Shown: positions 46,281 through 57,314, counted from the first letter of the stretch. The stretch is DNA of 64,000 nucleotides from Craterostigma plantagineum (GCA_027422505.1 JAPQWV010001067.1:62001-126000); one strand, 5' to 3'. Notes: generated by a model from the sequence alone, not told the origin. Program-made: numbers and translations.

Positions 46281-46792
46281 GAGCATCTCCAACGCAACGC
46301 ATAAAAATACAGGTAATATTACACAATAATACAGTTGCTACAGTGCTTTTACTCCACCCATAAACTCGATTTTCTACACTAATTTTCACTCCAACCCATC
46401 AACTCTATTTTACACTAAAATCAAATTCCTATATATTACTATCATAATTGACTTATTAAATTTTATTATATAAAATCAAAAAGTCAATGTATTTTAATAT
46501 TAGCATATTATTTAAGTTTAATTTTATTATATTAAATAGAATTATATTATTTTTATTTTATTTGTATTATAATAGATCAAATATTTAAATATAATAAAAA
46601 ATATGTATTATTAGATATATAATAAGTAGAAATTGAAACTCTATTTTTGTGTTAAAAATTGTGCGTACTCTACATCTAGAGTTTCTCTGCTGATCAACAC
46701 AATATTTGTGTTAAATATAGAGTCCCATTGGAGTAGAATCGTACTCTATTTTTGTGTTTTACACAAAAAATAAGTACCCGTTGGAGATGCTC
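46281..46792. mobile_element. MITE with perfect 14-bp GAGCATCTCCAACG ends
   Basis: GAGCATCTCCAACG at 46281-46294 is perfectly inverted at 46779-46792. The flanks are TTA on the left and TAC on the right, so only TA is shared. It is a 512-bp, AT-rich, non-coding element. It sits directly upstream of the probable first exon of the ALWAYS EARLY homologue, so it could be part of that gene's promoter. Confidence 0.75.
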
Positions 46793-46799
46793 TACATCG

Positions 46800-46944
46800 T
46801 TTCTTTCTCCGAAAACCCACTTTACGTTCGTTATCTGTTGCTCGAAAATCTCGGGCGCCTCATGAGTCCATCTGGTTAGCTGAATAACGTGAATAATTGA
46901 ATTTATTCGGAAGAAGAAGAAGAACGAAGAAGAAAGAGCAAAAG
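46800..46944 (+). other. Probable 5' UTR exon of the ALWAYS EARLY homologue
   Basis: A CT- then GAA-rich leader-like segment ends AGCAAAAG followed by a GTTTCTGG donor at 46945. The next exon has an acceptor at 50475 (TTGTCTTAGCAG) just four bases before the ATG. A leader exon separated by a long intron is inferred; no transcript evidence is available from sequence alone. Confidence 0.4.
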
Positions 46945-47395
46945 GTTTCTGGTACTTTTCTTTAACTCTTTTTTTTAGGATTTGAATTATTGGCTAATGC
47001 TTCTGTTCTTATTTCGAATTATCAATCATGTTGATGGATCCTTTTTCCATGATCTCTGGCTTAATAAGTGGTTTTGGTTTTAGTTTTTTTTTTTTCTTGC
47101 CTTAGATTTAATTTTCGGTAATCTCTTGGGTAATTATGATCTGTTCTGCATTCGAGTGTGAAATTGTTGCGTTGTAGTGCTTTTGTGACTGTGTATAGTC
47201 TTCTACAAACTTTTGTCTTTAATTCGAAAGGGCCTTGGGATTTGAATATAATGGGTTTATTCACGACGTTTCTGGACTAGAATGTTCTGCTCCTCGAATT
47301 TCACTCTGCCTCGATCTCGGAGATTGGGTTTAAATGATTGGCTCCTCGTTTACTTGTACCTTGTATTGTGAATATGATTCCGATGGGACTGTCGC

Positions 47396-47758
47396 TATTA
47401 AAACTGCGTTTTTGAGATTGTGTGTGCGTGTGTTGAAGACTGTAAATAAAGCTTCAATTGATTTCAATAAGTGTTTACAGTACAGTATATATAAGAGGAA
47501 AAGAAGAATTGACCGTTAACCCTAACCGTCACTATTAGGAATTGCGAAACCTCTGCTATAGAAATTGCGAAACCTCCGCTGTTACTGTTAGGAATTGCGA
47601 AACCCATCTGACTTATAGAAACGTCCATTGACAGGAACGGTTTATAAGAATAGGCTTAGTAACAGGCTTTTAAACTCTGAAGAAGGTTCAAAACTTCGCG
47701 GGCTGTTCTGTTTCTTTTCCTGAGCTTTTACGAGCCATTTCATCTGTTGAATTCAATA
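47396..47758 (-). repeat. 3' LTR of the short copia element
   Basis: Pairs with 49815-50178. Differences include a missing TG near 47442, A/G near 47456 and one extra C near 47627. The RNase H stop codon TGA lies within its first bases (minus strand). Confidence 0.92.
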
Positions 47759-49500
47759 CCCCCCCCCGCAAGATGGATGATACATGTTTCGGACAGCCAT
47801 CTTGACTAGAACTCGCTGTAATAAAGGGCTGGTGAGGGGTTTAGTAAGGACGTCGACGACCTGATTCTCGGAGCGGACTGGTAAAAGGCGGATGGTGCCA
47901 TTGGCCAAGTGATGGCAGATGAAATGGCAATCGATCTCGATGTGCTTGGAGCGCTCATGGAATTTCGGGTTGGAGGCGAGCTGCAGTGCAGACTGGTTGT
48001 CGCAATAGATGACTGGAGTTGGAATGATTGGGATCTTGAGTTCGGCTAAGAGCTGCTTGATCCATAGAACCTCGCTCATGACAGCACCAACAGCACGATA
48101 TTCGGCTTCTGTGGACGAACAGGAGACAGTGGTTGCTTCTTAGCCTTCCAAGTAATCAGAGATCGCCTAGGAATGTACAGTAGCCCGTGACAGACTTGCG
48201 CGTGTCTTGACATGTCGCCCAATCAGCATCGGAAAAGGCTTTAATCTGCAAATCAGGGGAAGAGCTCATAAGTATACCTTGGCCCGGGGAACCTTTTAAG
48301 TACCTAAGAAGGTGATGAGCGGCCATCAAGTGTCCCGTGCGAGGAGCTGCGATGTATTGACTTAATTTGTGTACGGTGAAAGCAATGTCGGGCCGTGTAA
48401 AAGTCAGGTAGAGCAGGCGCCCGATCAACCGCCTATATGGGAAGGGGTCTGGGAGAAGATCGCCATCATCAGCAGTTAACTTTCCAGTAGGGTTCATGGG
48501 AGTGGACAGTGGCTTCGAGCCAAATAACCCGTGTCTTCTAAGAGCTGGATGGTGTATTGTCGTTGGGATATGTATATCCCCTCTTTGCCTCGAGCGACCT
48601 CAATGCCGAGGAAGAATTTTAATTCGCCGAGGTCCTTTATCTTGAAGCAGCCATTGAGAAAATCTTTTGCCTTTTGTACTTCTGTGAGGGAGGGCCCTGC
48701 AAGTATAATGTCGTCAACATATACTACTAATATGAGCATAAGAGCACCTTCACCCCGTATGAATAGCGTGTGTGATCTGAACTGGTCTGCTGGAAGCCAA
48801 ACTTGCCCACAGCTTCGGTGAAGGTTTTGTTCCATTGCCTTGAAGATTGTTGAGGCCGTAGAGGGATTTCTGCAGCTTGCAAACCATCTTAGGTGATCCT
48901 CTTCTCTGGTAATTCGGGTAGAAACCCTGAGGTAGATCCATGTATACTTCTTCGTTGAGATCACCATTGAGGAAGGCATTGTCTACATCTAATTGGACAA
49001 GGAACCATTTGAGCTTGGCAGCAAGGGCTAGAATTATCTTGATAGTGTTTGGTTTTGCCACCGGGAAAAGGTCTCAATGTAATCCACCCCTTCTAACTGG
49101 TTGTATCCTTTAGCAACGAGGAGAGCCTTGTGCTTTTCTACCTGCCCATTAGAGTTAAATTTTAGTTTATAAACCCATCTACAACCAATGGTGTTCTTTC
49201 CTGGTGGGAGGGGAACAATGCTCCACGTGTTGCTGTTTTCCAGGGCTGTGAATTCTGCCCTCATGGCTTCCATCCATCTGTCTGAGCTTGATGCCTCTGA
49301 AAAGCTTCTTGGCTCTCTTGCCAGAGCTACATTGCAGATTACTGCTCTATAATGATCAGAAAAATTGTCATATGTTAAAACCTGGGATAAAGGATATAAG
49401 CTTTTCTTATCCATGATGGTACTGCAATGGTAATCTTGCAGGTAGGAAGGCTTCTTGTGTGGTCTGCTTGGCCTTATTTGGATATCTTGAGCACATTGTG
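47753..49500 (-). pseudogene. copia RT and RNase H, gag to integrase deleted
   Basis: The minus strand reads RPSRPHKKPSYLQDYHC (integrase-RT linker, about 49480-49430). RT pieces follow at 49414-49034 (ALENSNTWSIVPLPPGKNTI, LVAKGYNQLEGVDY), 49061-48750 ([20 protein letters not shown]) and 48979-48494 (VVYVDDIILAG with active site at 48721-48710, FFLGIEVARGKEGIYISQRQ). RNase H runs from 48497 to 47753 (PVIYCDNQSALQLASNPKFH, EVDC-like IEIDCHFICHHL). Several frameshifts interrupt RT, and one stop lies near 48140. The polyguanine tract overlaps the end of the coding frame (47759-47767). It can make no particle or integrase and must have been mobilised in trans. Confidence 0.9.
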
Positions 49501-49801
49501 GATCAGGTGCCCACTGCTCAGAGGTTGGCTGCTGTTGCAGCTCAGGGGTTGGCTGTGGCTGCTCTTGATGAGGAGAGCCTGTATGGTTTTCCCACTGATC
49601 AGAAGAGGAGTGATCTGTGGTTGTTTCTTCTAAGGCTCCATTTCTTGCACTATGAGGCTGTCATCAAAGGTCTGGGAAGAACAGTATGGGAAAAGGATCC
49701 ATAGGAACAGAAAGATTTTTCCCTGCCTGAAAGGAAAAACAGATTCTTGGAAGGAAGTTTTAGGGTTCTTGAATCTTGATGAGCGCAGTTCTCAGAAGGA
49801 A

Positions 49802-49814
49802 CGCTCTGATACCA
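49802..49814 (-). other. Primer-binding site (initiator tRNA-Met)
   Basis: On the minus strand TGGTATCAGAGCG starts at the first base after the LTR. It matches the complement of the 3' end of the initiator tRNA-Met, the usual copia primer. Confidence 0.92.
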
Positions 49815-50178
49815 TATTAAAACTGCGTTTTTGAGATTGTGTGTGCGTGTGTTGAAGACTGTGTAAATAAAGCTTCGATTGATTTCAATAAGTGTTTACA
49901 GTACAGTATATATAAGAGGAAAAGAAGAATTGACCGTTAACCCTAACCGTCACTATTAGGAATTGCGAAACCTCTGCTATAGAAATTGCGAAACCTCCGC
50001 TGTTACTGTTAGGAATTGCGAAACCCATCTGACTTATATAAACGTCATTGACAGGAACGGTTTATAAGAATAGGCTTAGTAACAGGCTTTTAAACTCTGA
50101 AGAAGGTTCAAAACTTCGCGGGCTGTTCTGTTTCTTTTTCTGAGCTTTTACGAGCCATTTCATCTGTTGAATTCAATA
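49815..50178 (-). repeat. 5' LTR of the short copia element
   Basis: On the minus strand it begins TATTGAATTC at 50178 and ends TTTTAATA at 49815. It is followed immediately by the primer site. Confidence 0.92.
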
Positions 50179-51423
50179 GTCGCAAAATTGAATTTCCTTG
50201 TTCCTTGTATGTTACTCCCTCTGTTCTTAAATTAATGTCGTTCTAGATATTGATTTTTGTTCTTAAAAGGATGACGTTTTAGCTTTTCAAAAACAAATGG
50301 TTGTGTATATTTCCATATTACCCCTCATATTAATTAACACCACAAAGTTCTATACATGGCAAATAAATAACTAGGGATATAAGAGACATTGTAACAGTTT
50401 TCTTAATATATGTGCAAATGTCTTAAACGACATCTTTTTAGGAACAGAGGGAGTAATAACTAATTGTCTTAGCAGATAATGGCACCGATAAGAAAGTCTA
50501 GAAACGTGGGTAAGAGATATTCCTCTATTAATGATGCATCTCCAAGCAAAGAGGGAGGAGAGTCAACTAAAAATGGCAGTAGTCGGGTGAGTTCTTTGGT
50601 GTAGTTAATAAATTTCCCCATATCATTAAAATTTGTAAAGCATGGTTAGTAGTCCTTGCTCCATCAAAATTTTTACCAACATGTCTTCTTAATCATTATA
50701 TCCCGCTTATACCATCAAATTTACTTATGAGGTCATGGCTTGAGATAGAAACTTGCAATTTTACAATTGATGAGCGTGCATAATACTCAAATTCATTGTT
50801 TATATGTTTGTTTCGCAGAGCTCACATGCGTCACAATATACTATCTCTTTTAGTTTTCTATAAAAGACAATGTAGATTTACGCTTCGGAGAGATCATTTC
50901 ATTTAAGCAAGTTGTTTCATTGTTTGCCTTGGTGGGAGGCATCATCTTTGACAAATTCAATTGATTTCGATTATGTATTTGTTTCTTGTATCAAGACACA
51001 CTTGCCTTACATTCTATGCCATGCGATGCGTGTTTCCTGTCCATTTATTAGAGCATCTCCAAACGAATACCAAAACGCAAAATTTGAGATAATTATACTC
51101 CAATCGAACACCATAACGCAACTCAAAATGCGTACCACGTACTCTCTCTCTGATTTTGACGCATCTTTGCGTCTTAGAGACGGTTAGTATGCGAATTTTT
51201 AATTTGCAATGATGCGCCTGCTTTCTTTTTCGTCTATCAATGTACCATGTGTCAGAAAAGCAAATGAAAGTCATATCATGTAATTGTTTCTTTCTCTCTC
51301 GTCTATCAATGTACCATGCGTCAGAAAAGCAAACCAAAGTCATATATATGTAATTGTTTCTTTCTCTCTATCATCCTCATATGCTTTATCCCACGTGCCG
51401 GACACTGTAAATGAAAAAAAATA

Positions 51424-54045
51424 GTGCAAATTAGATATCAGGCCCATTTAACATATTTTCATTAGATTTTAGGACCTATTAACATTTGAAATAGATATAA
51501 GGACCTATTTGAAGTTTGGTCATAGAGTTAAGGACCAATTTTGAAAAAAATGACGCATTTACCCCTGCTTGTGTGCGAAAATTACACAGAATTGCCATCG
51601 CCTTCTTCAACCATGAAGAAGTGGTATACATTGTACATGAAGTGGTACTGTAGAGCCATAAAGTGGTACGGGTGAACAGTGAAGTGGTACTGTAGACCCA
51701 TGAAGTGGTACGGGTGAACAGTGAAGTGGTACTGTAGACCCATGAAGTGGTACGGGTGAACAGTGAAGTGGTACAAACATTTGTTGACCCATGGAGAGCT
51801 ACTGTTGACCAGAGAAGAACTGGTACGGGAGACCCATGAAGTGGTACTGTTGACGCAGAGAAGTGGTACAGCATTTTGTAGACCCATGAAGTGGTATTTT
51901 TGAACGGAGAAGTGGTACAGAAGAATTCTTTAGTGTTTCTGCAGATAGGTAAATATTTGCACAAGAAACACATATGAGTTCTTCTGTAACTCTTCTCCGT
52001 TCAACAATACCACTTCATGGGTCTACAAACTGTTGTACCACTTCACTGCGTCAACAATACCACTTCATGGGTCTCCCGTAACAGTTCTTCTATGGTCAAC
52101 AGTACCACTTCTATGGTCTCCATGGGTCAACAAATGTTTGTACCACTTCACTGTTCACTCGTACCACTTCATGTGTCTACAGTACCACTTCACTGTTCAC
52201 CGTACCACTTCATGGGTCTACAGTACCACTTCACTCTTCACCCGTACCACTTCATGGGCCTACAGTACCACTTCATGGGCCTACAGTACCACTTCTGTTA
52301 TGTATCGCTGGATACCACTTCATGCGCGCTGGATACCACTTCATAACTATTCTTTTATGAGGGTATTTTCGTCCAACAACCTTAACTCTAACTTAAATTC
52401 TGAAATGGGTCCTTTAAACTAATTTAAATCTGACAGGGGCACTAGTAGAAAATGACTCATAGGCGACGGCACCTTAGGCGACGGTTCCCAAAAACCGTCG
52501 CCTATAGTCGACGCGGTGGCACTCTCGTAATTGTTTTTAGTTTTTGTTAGTCATAGGCGACGGTTCCTTCGCCAAAACCGTCGCCCCTTCTTTTATTTTT
52601 TGGTGGGTGAGTATGGGCGACGGTTGTTACGCAACAATCGTCGCCCATGCTCTATGCATTTTTGTTCTAATTTTTGTTTTTCTTTTTATTTTTTTTTTTT
52701 GGTGAGCACGGGCGACGGTTGTTACATAACAACCGTCGCCCATGCTCTTTGCATTTTTTATATTTTTTTTTGCTTGAGCATGGGCGACGGTTGTTATGTA
52801 ACAACCGTCGCCCATGCTCTATGAATTTTTTTTAATTTTCGTTTTTTTTTTATTTTTTTGGATGAGCATGGGCGACGGTTGTTACATAACAACCGTCGCC
52901 CATGCTCTTTGCATTTTTTATATTTTTTTTTTGCTTGAGCATGGGCGACGGTTGTTATGTAACAACCGTCGCCCATGCTCTATGAATTTTTTTTAATTTC
53001 GTTTTTTTTTTATTTTTTTGGATGAGCATGGGCGACGGTTGTTACATAACAACCGTCGCCCATGCTCTTTGCATTTTTTTTTTAGTTTTCTTTTTTTATT
53101 TTTAATTTTTTTGGATGATTGTGGGCGACGGTTACGGGATTTTTCGCTAACAACCGTCGCCCATGAGAAACAAAAAATGGGCGGCATTCTGAAATTTTAC
53201 ATCCATTATCCCTCTCCCTTTTTCATTCTCTGCAACTCGTCTCTCTCTTCTCTTCTCGTGTATTCTCTCCAAGCCAAGCAAAAAAATCGAAGAAAAGCAA
53301 GCCAAGGCGTCGAGCTCGCCCAGCTAAGGATAGAAGAATTAGAGCAAGGAAGACGGGGCGGCCGTGAAAAAAGCATAGGTTCTCTAACACTTTTCAATCT
53401 CCTCTTCTCTCCTTCTCTCCTCCGATTCTTTTCCTCTCTTCTTTTCTCAACTGTTCAGATCTGTCAGATGTTGGGGCGGTGTCGGATGTTGTGGCGGCGG
53501 ATTTGGGCATCGTGGTGTTGGACGGCAACAGATTTGGCCGGTGATTGGCTGCGACAAGGGCGGCGGCGACGTGATGCGCCAGATCTGGTCTCGTGGTGTT
53601 GGGCTTCGACTGCGATGACCAGATCTGGTCTTGGCGTTGTTGGGCTGCTATGGGGTGGTCGGCGATGGCCGGATCTGGGCGTGACGGTGTTGGTCGGCGA
53701 CAGCGACGCTTGGTTCCAGCAACGGGACGACCGCTGGTTTTTTTTTTTATTTTCAGTTGACGTTTGGGCGACGGTTTCTGTCTCAGAAACCTTTGCCCAT
53801 GCTTAATTTTTTTTAAAAAAATGACTTTGGGCGACGGTTGTTGTGATAGAAACCGTCGCCCATAACCTATCTTAGGCGACGGTTGAACACCCGTCGCCCA
53901 AAATCACGGGCGACGGGGCTCTGGGCGACGCACATAAACCGTCGCCCATGGCCTATAACACCGTCGCCCATGTCTATTTATGTAGTAGTGGGGTCTGAAT
54001 TCTATATGCAAAAAATAGGGGGGCCTGATTTCAAATCGTCCCAAA
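51424..54045. mobile_element. Fold-back element with opposed GTGGTACTGTAG minisatellites
   Basis: The left edge has ATATCAGGCCCATTTA and the right edge GGGGGGCCTGATTTCAAAT, partial inverted copies. Position 51615-51950 carries about 14 units of the GAAGTGGTAC type, and 51985-52345 carries about 15 units of the complement. The two arrays face each other around 51960 and could form a hairpin with arms over 300 bp. Repeated open frames here only translate the repeat (VPLHGSTVPLHC). A CACTA element is inserted at 52440. The exact outer borders are uncertain. Confidence 0.65.
52440..53990. mobile_element. Non-autonomous CACTA element, 1.55 kb
   Basis: The ends are CACTAGTAGAAAA at 52440 and its partner TATTTATGTAGTAGTG to 53990, flanked by GGG on both sides (52437-52439 and 53991-53993), the 3-bp duplication of CACTA elements. 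Subterminal words GGGCGACGG/CCGTCGCCC are present throughout. Five of them form hairpins of the type GGGCGACGGTTGTTA...TAACAACCGTCGCCC, and 52776-52937 and 52937-53098 are near-identical tandem units. The middle (about 53160-53750) is unlike the ends, CT-rich then G-rich, and may be captured host leader DNA. No transposase is encoded; the 262-codon open frame across it is not supported. Confidence 0.85.
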
Positions 54046-54951
54046 AAAATACAGTAAAATTAAATCTCAAATTAAATTATAAAATTGTAAAATATGTGGG
54101 TAGTATTTGAAATTTGGTGTGAAAGTGAATATTACAAAATAGTCTATTGAGTTTGAGAATGAGTTGATCGGTTGGAGAAAAATTACTGCATTTTGAGTTT
54201 GAGAATGCGTTTGAGTTTGAGAATGCGTTTATCGATTGGAAATGGTCTTAATTGTTCATGGGCTCAGTTGCTTCAATAGAACTTACATGTTTTTTGCAAT
54301 CTAGACTTAGGGTGCTGATAATTTGTCATTTTTATATATTTTTGTTTATCTCTTGCCAGAAAAGAAAGCTTGCTGATTTGCTTGGGCCTCGATGGGGCTC
54401 AGAAGAGCTCGTGAGTTTTTATGATGCATACCGCAAGCATGGGGATGATTGGAAGAAGGTTAGTCCAAGTTTAGTTAGGCCCTTGGGTAACGTGCATTGC
54501 AGCCTGGGAGTATAAAAGATTAGTATAACTGTCTTCAGATTCTTACATTGTTGGATCTGTATTTCTTGTGATTTTAAAGATGATTGCTCAGCTTGAATTT
54601 TTTTTGGTCTGAACAGGTGGCTGCTGCCTTGAAAACTCGATCTTCTGAAATGGTTGAAGCCCTATTCTCCATGAATAAGGTGAACACATTTATAAAAAAC
54701 ACCAAGTGATAATTGATTCTTTGTATCAGTAGTTACCAGAGAATCTATTATCATGTAGTAATAACTTCTTTTGGAGTGCGGATTGGACTGTTAAATGAAA
54801 CTTACAACAAGTTCGCTGAAAAATGGGATTGCCCACCAATGATTGATTAGTCATGTGAAAATAATACAAGCTATTTTGGTTTCAGGCATATTTGTCTCTA
54901 CCACATGGAACAGCTTCTGCAGCTGGGCTGAGTGCTATGATGGTTGATCAC

Positions 54952-56648
54952 TGAAGATATAAATGTGCCTAAGAGGGGGGGTGAATTAGGCTTATAAAAA
55001 CTTTATGCTTCTTCTCGCAAATACTAAGTGTGGTGACTTGGATATGCCTACTGATGTTTGTGACGAGTATGCCTGATATATCCTAGTAACGTCGGATGTG
55101 CTTTGGGTCTGCCTCACAGCGATAAAGAAATAACTTCAAAGTAAATGCGAGACATGATTTTTATAGAGGTTATATCCCCAACTGGGGTTTACTCCTCTCC
55201 TTGGAATTTGCTTCCCAAGAGTTTAACCAATCACTATAATGCACCGTAGCTGAATACAAAACTGATTGGTTAGCCCAATACACAACCGAAACAAGTCGAA
55301 CACTAGACACTACTAGGTTACCACACGCCGAGTTTCGTTCCTCGGAATCAACTTGTTCCCGACAGACACAGCTCGCTACCGAAGGGCCCCCGGACTTGTC
55401 CTTCCCTTCAGTGTGTGTAACCGTCGACCTTGCCTCCTTGGTATTGCTCACGTCCGAAGACAACACGTCCGAAGACAGAATATATGGCAGGGGATGATGG
55501 AATATCTGATGAATCACTCGCTCAGTGATGGATACGCAAGTTAAAGCTCAGGTGGGCAGAAAGCTATTTCAAGTGGAAACTCAGGAATCTCTCAGTATGT
55601 TTCTGCTCAAGAACCTCTCGTAGGCTTATATTCGCAAAATCTTAGTTCTCTCAAAATTCTGAAGTGTGGCTTATATAGAGTCCTTTTCAATCAGCACTTC
55701 ACATGGAAAGTTATATCAAACAATAATCACCAAATCAAGCATAGTTTCCATGTAGGTTTCGAATCAAACATACCATATAAATCATGCGTTTAATGAATCA
55801 TCACAACGGTCATATAGAGCATTTACGCATGATCTTTATTCCATATAAAAGTCCAATCATGTTCTCAAACATATTCAACCACTTTGCATATATTTTCCAT
55901 ATCAGAATTTCGATAAGTGATTCCCTGCTATCAGTTCCTAGTAACGAGTCAATCCAGATTTACTTTCTAAGTATGGCACACAAGATAGCAAGGCATCAAC
56001 ACGTTTTTCATGTACAGCTCATAGCATTTAATCAATATATTTACCATGTTTAGCACACGATCAAATCAGAGCTTGCTTAAATCGATTTATTCATCATGGC
56101 ACTACTTTCCTTATTTCAGAAATATCACTCGTTATAGCACATACCATATTAGAGCACTTTATCCATCAAATCAAATCTTTCCTAAATATAATATTCTAAT
56201 CAGCACAAGGAAAGATATCGATTCAACATTTCGCATTTAATTCAGTGCAAAGCAAGCAAGGATCGTACATATGATTTTCGTCCAGGAATAACGGATTTTA
56301 AACAGATATATCACTTTCCATATATAAACAGCATATTTTCCATATATGGCTCAGTAGGATATCTCATGCATAATTTCCATATATAGCACAGAACGATATA
56401 TCCTATCTTATGGACATGTCTATAACATGCGATCACTTAGTTCCATCAAATCATCACAGAATCATACGCAATTCAAATATTCAACACTTTAACAATTTTC
56501 AGCTCATTAGCAATGCATGGTTGAACATTATCATGAACTTAGACATCTTATTTTTCTCAAATCGAATTGCTTATTTTATAGACCTAATGTCATTACAATT
56601 ACATCGTTCATCAAAACTCTCTAACATATATGGACAAAAAGGTCAACA
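54952..56648 (-). repeat. 3' LTR of the Sirevirus-type element
   Basis: On the minus strand it begins TGTTGACC at 56648, right after the polypurine tract, and ends ATATCTTCA at 54952, giving 1,697 bp with TG...CA ends. The end is defined by the break in the ALWAYS EARLY reading frame. No partner LTR is available in the window for comparison. Confidence 0.85.
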
Positions 56649-56662
56649 TTCTCCCCCTTTTT
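56649..56662 (-). other. Polypurine tract
   Basis: On the minus strand AAAAAGGGGGAGAA directly precedes the LTR start. Confidence 0.88.
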
Positions 56663-57314
56663 GATGATGACATGTAATTGATGCAGCACGGAAGCATGTA
56701 AGCACATTCGATAACGCAAGTCCTAGCGCATATGTCTAAGTGTTCCATAATCACAAAGCAGAGCATACGATATTTCCTAATCACATGTGATACCTATTTG
56801 CTCCCCCTGCCTATGTGCAGTTATCTCTATGACATGCTAAGATATGTCTTAGACTAATTTTGCTCCCCCTGTCTAGATATGGATATATCCTACGTATATC
56901 ATGAATACAGAATTTCAAAAATTACCCGTGAGTGTGCTCCCCCTGCCTAAGTGCGCATTTTCCAACCATTGTTCGAGCAATCAGTAATCATCGCAGCAGG
57001 CACTTAACACTCATCAAGAAATTTTACGCAAGTTAAGTCGCACATATAAGCATCAGAGCATATGATATATCCGTAGATCAGAGCAAAGAGGTTAAGCATA
57101 GAAGATATATCATAATAGCAGCAAAATATTATATTAGGGTTCAACAAACTTCCCTACATTTTAACCTGCCAGCCGAACACTCAAAAAACACCTAGACGCA
57201 TATCAACGCCTAACACTTACTTACTACTCCCCTTCATTATCAAAAAGGCGGGAGGGATACCTAAGAACTAAGCGATACTGGAATATCCTAGGGGCAACTA
57301 GGAGCTGAATGGAA
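56663..57314 (-). other. Sirevirus 3' non-coding zone with extra purine tracts
   Basis: AGGGGGAG occurs on the minus strand at 56808-56801, 56870-56863 and 56944-56937, with a shorter GGGGAG at about 57232-57227. Multiple polypurine tracts upstream of the 3' LTR are known in Sireviruses. There is no coding content. Confidence 0.75.

Larger units (their letters stand above)
47396..50178 (-). mobile_element. Short Ty1/copia element with TATT...AATA LTR ends
   Basis: Two LTRs of 363 and 364 bp (47396-47758 and 49815-50178) flank 2.06 kb. The element is bracketed by GTCGC on both sides (47391-47395 and 50179-50183). On the minus strand the LTR begins TATTGAATTC and ends GTTTTAATA instead of the usual TG...CA. 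The primer site TGGTATCAGAGCG (initiator tRNA-Met) follows the 5' LTR directly, and a run of nine G precedes the 3' LTR. Gag, protease and the integrase core are missing; only the integrase-RT linker, RT and RNase H remain. The LTRs differ at about six sites, so insertion is recent. It lies in the leader intron of the ALWAYS EARLY homologue, antisense to it. Confidence 0.92.
51051..54246. mobile_element. MITE shell (TTA duplication) enlarged by nested insertions
   Basis: The left end GAGCATCTCCAAACGA and the right end (inverted GACCATTTCCAATCGA) are both flanked by TTA (51048-51050 and 54247-54249). The right 200 bp match the MITE at 40678-41315. The original element was probably about 550 bp; the remainder is the fold-back element at about 51424-54045. 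Confidence 0.7.
50479..54951 (+). pseudogene. ALY: ALWAYS EARLY (LIN-9/MuvB) homologue, cut by a Sirevirus LTR
   Basis: Four exons join in frame: 50479-50586, 54360-54458, 54617-54679 and 54886-54951, each with a clean acceptor and donor. They encode MAPIRKSRNVGKRYSS..., then the SANT/Myb-like domain ([76 protein letters not shown]), the N-terminal signature of plant ALWAYS EARLY proteins. These are LIN-9 relatives in the MuvB/DREAM cell-cycle complex. After codon 112 (MMVDH) the sequence passes directly into the LTR at 54952, which adds an immediate TGA. The DIRP domain and the rest of the gene are not in the window. The first coding intron (50587-54359) is filled with nested elements. The gene is either knocked out or continues beyond the retroelement past 64000. 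Confidence 0.87.

Noticed and set aside
47391..50183. A link between the short copia and the Gag-only gypsy because both have GTCGC duplications
   Set aside because: The same 5-mer at two unrelated sites is likely coincidence; the elements belong to different superfamilies.
51479..52422. Periodic proteins with VPLHGSTVPLHCS repeats
   Set aside because: They are translations of the GTGGTACTGTAG minisatellite; several frames stay open only because the unit lacks stops, and both strands show the same effect.
52531..53187. Frames with repeated GDGCYITTVAHA
   Set aside because: Translations of the CACTA hairpin array on both strands.
53018..53806. 262-codon frame in the CACTA element
   Set aside because: It starts in a hairpin unit, has no recognisable domain and shows Trp/Arg-rich composition from G-rich DNA.
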